Positions 57,531-64,000 of a stretch of DNA of 64,000 nucleotides are shown here, piece after piece (within the stretch, counting starts at the first letter, position 1; every line of letters starts with the position of its first letter). Where the stretch lies: contig JANTQA010000036.1 of assembly GCA_027625915.1 (NCBI GenBank), forward strand, positions 10,313,001 through 10,377,000, given 5' to 3'. Source of the DNA: Anaeramoeba flamelloides (Eukaryota > Metamonada > Anaeramoebidae). The position numbers and the translations under genes are program-made. Below the pieces are notes generated by a model, which made no database searches, was not told where the DNA came from, and saw only the letters and a list, made by a program, of their open reading frames with translations.

Positions 57531-60509
57531 ATGGAAAAGGAAAGAAAAAAAAAAAGGAAAATGAAAAAGAAAAAGAAAAAGAAAAAAAAACACAGAGAAA
57601 AACAAACGAAAGAAAACTTACACAACACTCAAGCCACGAATAAAAAACCAACAAAAAAACAAAAGAAAGACACAAGTATTTCAAATTCTGAACAAACTCA
57701 TAACAAAAATACTCTCCAACAAAATCAAACAATTATAAGTCCAAGAAAAAGCAAAAGTGAAAGTGACATTGCAAGTGAAAATAATAGCGAAACTGAATCT
57801 ACCAGCGACAGTAACAGCGCTATTGGCAGCGATCTTACAATTGAGTCTTCAAACGAAAAAGAAATTGAAAAAAAAGAAAAAAGAAAAATTGAATTAGAAA
57901 AACAACTAGATGAACTTCAAAAAGAAAACCATAAAGAAAAAGAAAAAGAAAAAGAAAAAGAAAGTGGAAATAATAGTGGAACTGAATCTATCAGCGACAG
58001 TACCAGTGATAGTAGCAGTGATTCTACAAGTGAGTCTTCAAACGAAAAAGAAATTGAAAAAAAAGAAAAAACTAGATTTGAATCAGAAAACCAATTTTAT
58101 GGGTTCCAAAAAGAAAGTGAAAAAGAAAGTGAAAAAGAAAGCGAAAGTGAGGGCGAAAGTGAATTAGTAAATAATATATTAGCGACTATACCACCACGAT
58201 CGATTTTAAAACTAATTGAGGATGCTTTGAAAAACTCAAATCGGACACTCAAGCTTTACCAGCCTATATGCACTCCGAAGGAATGGGGCCAAGTTGCACA
58301 GTATTTAAAAACAACAACCACATTGAAAACTTTGGATCTCTCAAAAAACATTTTTGGTTTTAATGGCATGCCCAAAATTAAAAAAATTGTCAAAGGATTA
58401 AAAAATAACAATACAATCAAGGTTTTAGATCTAAGCTATAACAGGCTTGGGCAAAGAGGGTTGATCAGTTTGAGGGATATTCTGCTGAGTAACCAGAATA
58501 TAAGATCTTTAAATTTAACACAAACGTGTATCATGGCAAAAGAGATTTCACCATTTTTAACCAGCTTGCCTCTTTGTGGGCGACAATTAGACACACTGAT
58601 CTTATCAAGGAACAGATTTTCTAATAATTCTTTTCGGCTAGTCTCTATTTTTTTGCAAGCAAACCCAAGGTTGACTTGTTTGGATCTGTCTGAAAGCTTG
58701 ATTGGGAAAGAGGGTTTAAACTATTTGATCAGAAGCTTAGAAAATAACAAAAACTTGACAGATCTAGCATTAGCCAAAGTGCACCCATACAATAAACGAG
58801 AGGACTTTATTGACTGGTCTGATCTTTTAATAATTAATGATATTTTAAGAAAAGTTGACCTTTCTAATAACTATATTTCGGACCTACAAGTCTCAAAACT
58901 GTTTGCAGATCTTGCAGCAAATTCCAGTATCACAAATTTTCGTTTTTCAAATAATTCCATTTCGAAGAGTAATGGCAAAATGCTAGAAACTTTACTTGGA
59001 GAGAATAAAACCTTGAATTCTTTGCATTTGTTCCATTGCTTTGTTCCTCGCAATTCAAAAACTTGGAAGCATTTCTTAAATGGACTGAAATCAAATACGA
59101 GTATAACTGCGCTAGATATAGGGTTTAATAGGCTTTCAAAAAAAGATTTTTCAAGACTGATCGATTGCTTAAAATATAAAGAGCTAAACAACAATTCTCT
59201 CGAATTATTGAATCTATCCTTTTTAAAAAAGACCAAAGGCTTTGATAAATTATTTGATCTAAATTTGAAAACCTTGAATATTTGTGATATTAACTTCAAA
59301 TCCAAAAGTTCCAAAAAATTATTTAATTCCATTTCAAATTGGTACCAAGGCTTAAATGTTCAAATATTAAATTTAAAAAATTGTACTTTTTTTAATTGGG
59401 ACGATTTTATACTCGCTATACAGAATAATAATTCCTTAAAAAAATTAAATTTAAAAGGAATAAATATTTCTTCAACAAAACTTAGGAAACTATATTCCTC
59501 ATTATCGAACAATTATACAATTAAACAAATTAAATTTGATAAATTTCTTCCTTTACACCATATCGCCAAATTAAAAAGGATGAGTATAAAACAAAAAAAA
59601 GATAAAAAAGAAAGATACAAAAAATTTCAATCTAAAAATAAAAAAAATGATGATAACGATAATGATGATAATGATGATGATGATGATCATGACGATTATA
59701 TTTCGAGTGATCCGAAAAGAATTGATAATGATGATAATGATGATGATGATGATGATGATCTTAAAAATATAAATAGATATGATATTTATAGCAATGAAGA
59801 TCAAGAAGACAATGCAGATTCTTCGGGAGATGATGTTGATTCTGAAAGTGAATTTCTCTTTCAAGATAAAGATGAATTGATAATTTTAATTTGGAAGGTG
59901 TTACTCCGAAATAGAATGAATGTAAATGTATTAATAGAGGATCTTGTTAATTGGTTAAAAACTGAAAGAATCAAAAAAATCGATTGGGCAAATTATGGAC
60001 ACGACGCTGCTTTTATAAATAGATTTGGGATATCCATGAAAAATATCAGCAAAGATGCAGAGAGAATATTAATGTGGACATATTTGGGTGGCTATCCAAT
60101 CCCTTTCTCAGTGTATCATTTTTGCGAGAAATATGGTATTTTAATTAAAAATATCAGCCCATATTCCTGTATAGCCAAAAAATTATTCAACGATAAACAA
60201 AATATGGATCTCAAAATAAAAACGAAAAATGGGGAATTAATTCAAGTCAATAAATCAATCCTTTGTGCCAGATCAGAATTATTTTATGATCTTGAAGTTT
60301 CAGATCTTTTAAAGAAAAAAAATAACATTTTGACAGATTATTCAAAAAGATCTAAAGCCGTAATACAATGCTTAATACGTTGGATGTATCTCCCTAATAA
60401 CACGAAAATGTTAAGTAAAAACAAAAATATTAATTTGGAATTGAAAGATATACCAAATTATTTTAAATTAAATCCTAATTCATCTTTTTTAGATGATATT
60501 AAAAATTAA
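57531..60509 (+). CDS. Leucine-rich-repeat protein with C-terminal BTB-like domain
   Basis: 992 residues from the first ATG (57531); no intron. Layout: lysine/arginine-rich N-terminus (1-30); S/E/K low-complexity tract containing a tandem duplication (about 75-215); leucine-rich repeats of ribonuclease-inhibitor type (about 250-675: LKTLDLSKNIFG, IKVLDLSYNRLG, LDTLILSRNRFS, ITALDIGFNRLS); an aspartate-rich linker (about 703-780); an unassigned helical region; and a BTB/POZ-like segment (about 894-962: DLKIKTKNGELIQVNKSIL, ARSELFYDL). BTB proteins often serve as cullin-3 adaptors, with the other domain selecting the substrate; that role is inferred. The frame is also open upstream to a GTG at 57513, which I do not use. 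Confidence 0.85.
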   Translation: MEKERKKKRKMKKKKKKKKKHREKQTKENLHNTQATNKKPTKKQKKDTSISNSEQTHNKNTLQQNQTIISPRKSKSESDIASENNSETESTSDSNSAIGSDLTIESSNEKEIEKKEKRKIELEKQLDELQKENHKEKEKEKEKESGNNSGTESISDSTSDSSSDSTSESSNEKEIEKKEKTRFESENQFYGFQKESEKESEKESESEGESELVNNILATIPPRSILKLIEDALKNSNRTLKLYQPICTPKEWGQVAQYLKTTTTLKTLDLSKNIFGFNGMPKIKKIVKGLKNNNTIKVLDLSYNRLGQRGLISLRDILLSNQNIRSLNLTQTCIMAKEISPFLTSLPLCGRQLDTLILSRNRFSNNSFRLVSIFLQANPRLTCLDLSESLIGKEGLNYLIRSLENNKNLTDLALAKVHPYNKREDFIDWSDLLIINDILRKVDLSNNYISDLQVSKLFADLAANSSITNFRFSNNSISKSNGKMLETLLGENKTLNSLHLFHCFVPRNSKTWKHFLNGLKSNTSITALDIGFNRLSKKDFSRLIDCLKYKELNNNSLELLNLSFLKKTKGFDKLFDLNLKTLNICDINFKSKSSKKLFNSISNWYQGLNVQILNLKNCTFFNWDDFILAIQNNNSLKKLNLKGINISSTKLRKLYSSLSNNYTIKQIKFDKFLPLHHIAKLKRMSIKQKKDKKERYKKFQSKNKKNDDNDNDDNDDDDDHDDYISSDPKRIDNDDNDDDDDDDLKNINRYDIYSNEDQEDNADSSGDDVDSESEFLFQDKDELIILIWKVLLRNRMNVNVLIEDLVNWLKTERIKKIDWANYGHDAAFINRFGISMKNISKDAERILMWTYLGGYPIPFSVYHFCEKYGILIKNISPYSCIAKKLFNDKQNMDLKIKTKNGELIQVNKSILCARSELFYDLEVSDLLKKKNNILTDYSKRSKAVIQCLIRWMYLPNNTKMLSKNKNINLELKDIPNYFKLNPNSSFLDDIKN

Positions 60510-60599
60510 ATTGATAAATTTTTCCCTTGTATACGAAAATAAAAATTATAGAAGAAAAAAATTGTATTTTATTTTTGTATTTTGAATTTAAAAGATATG

Positions 60600-60633
60600 T
60601 ATGTATGTATATATATGTGTGTGTGTGTGTGTG
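60600..60633. repeat. Compound (TATG)n/(TA)n/(TG)n microsatellite
   Basis: ATGTATGTAT, then a short TA run, then eight TG units directly after the 3' end of the LRR gene. Confidence 0.9.
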
Positions 60634-60649
60634 ATTATTTCTATAATTA

Positions 60650-61198
60650 GAAACCAAATTCCAAAATTTGGGACATAGTTAAAAGCGTTTAAAGAAATAA
60701 CAATACTCGCCTCTCCATTGAATTTGGAAATAATTTTGATTTTAACAACTATTTAATTCATTTTTGTCTTTTCTATTTTGCTTTCATTTCTTTTTTTTTA
60801 TCACTTGCGTTATCAGTTTCATAGAGACTGGTAATTTTCGTATACTGATTAATATAAATATTGTCTTTGGGTTCAGTTAAATAGAAAAACCCAGGATAAG
60901 ATTGGCTAATGGTGTCTAAACCTTGATCGATCAATAGTTATCTAAGGAATTTTCTTCAAATTTAGTAATACATTTTTTTGTTCAAGCTCATTTCATTATT
61001 TTGAACACAGAGATTTTGATTTTTTTATTTTATATTTTTTTATTATATTTTGATAAACTGTATTATATATAAAAATAGGTATCTTGGGTAATTTAGCTTG
61101 ATTGGATCATCAGTTTTGCAAAATACAAAAAAGTTGGTTTTTTTTTTACCAATTTTTTATTGTGGGCTTCCAAACTTTTGGAATTGGAGTTTAGTTTG
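60650..61198 (-). mobile_element. 540-bp TIR element (family T540), copy C
   Basis: AAACCAAATTCCAAAATTTGG on the left and CCAAACTTTTGGAATTGGAG on the right. The interior matches copies A and B (ATTTTTGTCTTTTCTATTTTG; TTGATCGATCAATAGTTATC), with more decay. Confidence 0.65.
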
Positions 61199-61224
61199 AA
61201 AAAAAATCTCAATAAATTTAGAGT

Positions 61225-61690
61225 TTCGGGATGTGCTGTCGAGTGCCGTAGAATGCCTAGGTTTTCTTGAGGTTTTCTGTTTTATTTGTTAAGTGTTCTA
61301 GGTTTTTTTTACTTTTTGAAATAAAAAGAAAATTTTAATAAATTTTCGGTTTATTTCAAAAAGTAAAAAAATCCTAACGAAAATCTATCACTTTTTCAAA
61401 ATTCAATAGAATTGAGAAAAATCTTTGATTTTATACTATTCTTTTAAATTTGGGAAAAGCTAACTGTTGTGTCCTCAAGTACTGTCAATTTTGGTAGAGC
61501 ACCTAGGTTTTTTTTTAATTTTAGAAATATAAAGAAAAAATAAAAAAAATATTTTTATTTATTTCTTAAATTAAAAAAAAAACCTACCACAGTTTTTGAT
61601 GATTCAAAAGAATAAAGAAAAATCAAGGATTTTACTCAATTCTTTTAAATTCTGGAAAACATCACTGTAAAAATTATTAATTATGTAAAT
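61225..61690. repeat. Hairpin-module repeat cluster 3
   Basis: Starts TGTCGAGTGCCGTAGAATGCC. It contains TTTTACTTTTTGAAATAAA/TTTATTTCAAAAAGTAAAA, TTTTTAATTTTAGAAATA/ATTTCTTAAATTAAAAA and a TCAAAAGAATAAAG...CTGGAAAAC hairpin, the same modules as at 12775 and 20505. Confidence 0.65.
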
Positions 61691-62492
61691 ACACTTCTCT
61701 TCTGTAATAATATTATATAATTAAGATTTTTTAATTTTTTTGATTTTTTCTCTTTCCAAATTTCCAGAATACTAATTATTTTTGTTCTTATGGAATTTCC
61801 ATTTGTTAATTTACCCCCTCTTTTCTACAATTCTTTGATCTAAACAAGTAAATTACAATTCTTAATAATTCAAATAATTTTGCCAGGATAAAATGATTTA
61901 TTAATTTAGCTTATTTTATAAAAATTCAAAGATCAATTATTTATTGAAAAAATAATCAATTGTACAGTAGAATTGGTTTTATATTAACTTTGGTAAAACA
62001 AATAAATAATTACTTGATAAAATAATAGTTTTAAAATTTTTTTTATTTTTTATTATTTTTCATTTTTTATAAACTATTTATCAGAAATTTTGACTACCAT
62101 TATAATGTTTATGGAAGTTATTTCAAGGGTTTATTTGGTATTCTTATCAAAAAAATATTTGCAAATTTTTGGATCAGAATCATTTTTCAAATTTTTATTT
62201 TGCTTTCAAATTTTTGTTTTTTTTTTCAAATTTCTGTTTTTCTTTTGTTTTTATTTTTTTTTCTTTTTCTTTTCTTTTTTTTTTGATTATTTTTCTTTTT
62301 TTTTATATTTTTTTTTAAAAAAAAGATCATGTAGAAAAAAAAATCTTTAAAAAGACAAATAATCACCATGAAAATTGTGACTATTTAGTGTCTTTGAAAA
62401 TGAATTTAATTATTCATAAAAAATCTTGTTGTCAACTTTTTTTCAGTGAAAGTTCAGTAATAAAAAATCCATAATGCTCATTTCAAAAATTG

Positions 62493-62792
62493 TGACTCAC
62501 TAATTTTTAGTTTTTGGTTTTATTTTTTTTTTAATTTTTAATATATCAGGCTTTTATACATTTAGAATGACGTAAAAGTGAATTAAAAATCAGATTTAAT
62601 TATTAATTGTTCTTGAATATTAATGGATATTTTTGTAATAAACTTATATTTGATTCTTTAATTAGATTCCTAAATAAAAATTTAGGAATTCGGACAAATA
62701 AGAGGAATCAATAACCCGTCCTTAAATAATAAAAAAAAAATTAAAGAATATTTTTTTTTCAATTTATTATTTCTGGTGAGTCACAATTTTTG
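62493..62792. repeat. Small inverted-repeat element containing a LINE tail
   Basis: CAAAAATTGTGACTCACTAA (62493-62512) is repeated inverted as GGTGAGTCACAATTTTTGA (62774-62792). A further direct partial copy (GAAAATTGTGACTATTTAGTG) is at 62368. The LINE fragment 62603-62745 lies between the arms. Confidence 0.5.
62603..62745 (+). mobile_element. LINE 3'-end fragment
   Basis: TTCTTTAATTAGATTCCTAAATAAAAATTTAGG, then GAATTCGGACAAATAAGAGG, matches the 3' end of the LINE at 16940-18264. The terminal hairpin (62702-62720) is degraded on its right arm. An A-rich tail follows. Confidence 0.75.
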
Positions 62793-64000
62793 AAAAAGAG
62801 TTTAGATGCAAAAAATTTTTCAAAAATAAAAAACAATAAATTTCATAAAAATTCGAATAATTATAAAAAAGTTAATAGATTATAAAAAAAATTAACAAAT
62901 TCTATTCAGAATTTTAAAATTTCTTAAAAAAAAATCATTTTATTTTAAAAATTAAGTTATTTTTAATTATATTCCCCGATTATCAAATTAAATGTTCTAC
63001 TAGAATGGGGTGGGAATTGATGCATAGAATTGAATTTGAGAGATTTTTTTATTCTCGAATAGGTTATTTTTGATTAATTTAAAATAAATAAAAAATTGAT
63101 TTATTTTAATATTTTCATAATCTCTCTATTTTTATATTATGAAACTATACATAATTATAATTTATTGTTTTTCAGATTCACAAAATTAACACTGAAGTAA
63201 TGTAAATAGTTTAATATTTAAAAAAAAAAAATGCAAGAATTTTTCAAGTTGATTTTTAATATTTCTCGTACTTTCAAATTTAATTTGTTTTAGATAATAA
63301 TTAATCCAATATTATAATAGTTGGATAAAATTATCTATATAAATCATAAATTTTCCATTTGAACGTTTGTTTTCTTAATTATTGATTAACTTGATGTGTT
63401 TTCTCTGTATATATAATCTATTTTTTTGTTACTAATAATGATATTGTGAAATTACACTACTTTTGGTTTTATAAAAAAATCTATTAATTTAAAAAATCTT
63501 AAGATCTGAATAAAAAAATTAAAAAAACAAAAAAAAAAAAAAATATGGTTTAATGATTTATGATTAACAAAAATTCAAATGATTAAAAAAAAAAAAAAAA
63601 AAAAAAATTTCATCTCGTAACAACAACAAAAATCAGAATAAACCAAAAAAAAATTGAAGTTTCTAAAGAATAAAGATTCAAAGAACTAAAAACTTTTGGG
63701 GGGTGTAAATGAAATTATTAAATAAAATAAGAAATAATCATATCTCAATTTTTCCAAATTGCAATTAACTGAAAAAATAAAAAAATTAAAAGGATCAGTA
63801 TTATATCTTTTCAAAAAAATACAAATTTTAGCTACACAAATTCAATAATTTCTTGCTTTAATAATTGGGACACTTAAATGTGTTGAATTAGAAACAAATT
63901 GTTTTCTTTTACTCCAAAATTAATTCAATTTAATGCAATTGGCGGTTCTTTTATAACTCTCTAAATTTGACAAAGTGGGCACCATGAATTATTCTTTCTC
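62793..64000. other. Noncoding spacer to window end
   Basis: AT-rich with long A runs (63520-63610). The last 40 bp are less AT-rich and could be the edge of a gene on either strand, but are too short to call. Confidence 0.4.

Noticed and set aside
63957-64000. Possible gene edge at the window end
   Set aside because: Composition shifts and short frames exist on both strands, but 44 bp cannot support a call.
1-64000. tRNA, rRNA or snRNA genes
   Set aside because: I looked for TTCGAATCC-type T-arms and rRNA-like GC islands and saw none; a covariance-model scan would settle this.

Overview
This is a eukaryotic window. It is very AT-rich, most genes sit in poly-A/poly-T spacer, and several genes carry GT-AG introns. 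Proteins contain long lysine/glutamate, E-Q or aspartate tracts. Every complete gene I could model ends in TAA and the standard code fits throughout. The style (UBX, BTB/LRR and GxGYxYP-like proteins, methylmalonyl-CoA epimerase, extreme AT bias) suggests a free-living amoeboid or flagellate protist. An anaeramoebid (Metamonada) is my best guess, with an amoebozoan second; this is inference, since no rRNA or organelle gene is present.

Nine protein-coding genes are supported. They are: a ubiquitin-like-domain protein cut by the left edge (1-786, minus); a helical-repeat protein with a lysine-rich middle (2854-4533, minus); a five-exon MBOAT acyltransferase (8706-24028, minus); a two-exon methylmalonyl-CoA epimerase (28234-28921, plus); a UAS-UBX protein (33088-34830, plus); a secreted GxGYxYP-type protein (39329-41545, minus); a four-exon choline transporter-like protein of the SLC44 family (42374-47523, plus); a three-exon Vps55/LEPROT protein with a 36-nt exon (52264-52958, plus); and an LRR-BTB-like protein (57531-60509, plus). 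The MBOAT, SLC44 and Vps55 genes only appear after hand splicing. Exon phases and family motif spacing agree at every junction, and the assembled lengths (484, 664 and 134 residues) are normal for the families.

The MBOAT gene stretches over 15.3 kb because its introns are filled with repeats. Its third intron alone is 10.6 kb and holds a TIR transposon with arrays of ATCGYGAT motifs, a long-TIR MITE, hairpin clusters, a triplicated inverted repeat and a LINE nested inside it. The SLC44 gene has a 2.7-kb intron that contains a TTAA-flanked element, itself interrupted by a TA-flanked MITE whose empty site survives at 968-969. In the MBOAT protein the two family-invariant residues are exchanged: His stands where Asn is expected and Asn where His is expected.

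The rest is repeat-rich intergenic DNA. It includes a family of TTAA-flanked elements starting GGGACTAG or GGGAGTAGC, a ~540-bp TIR family in three copies, a ~193-bp TA-flanked MITE in two copies, LINE 3' ends sharing a hairpin that encloses the stop codon, and several unclassified repeats. I saw no tRNA, rRNA, CRISPR array or virus-derived element.
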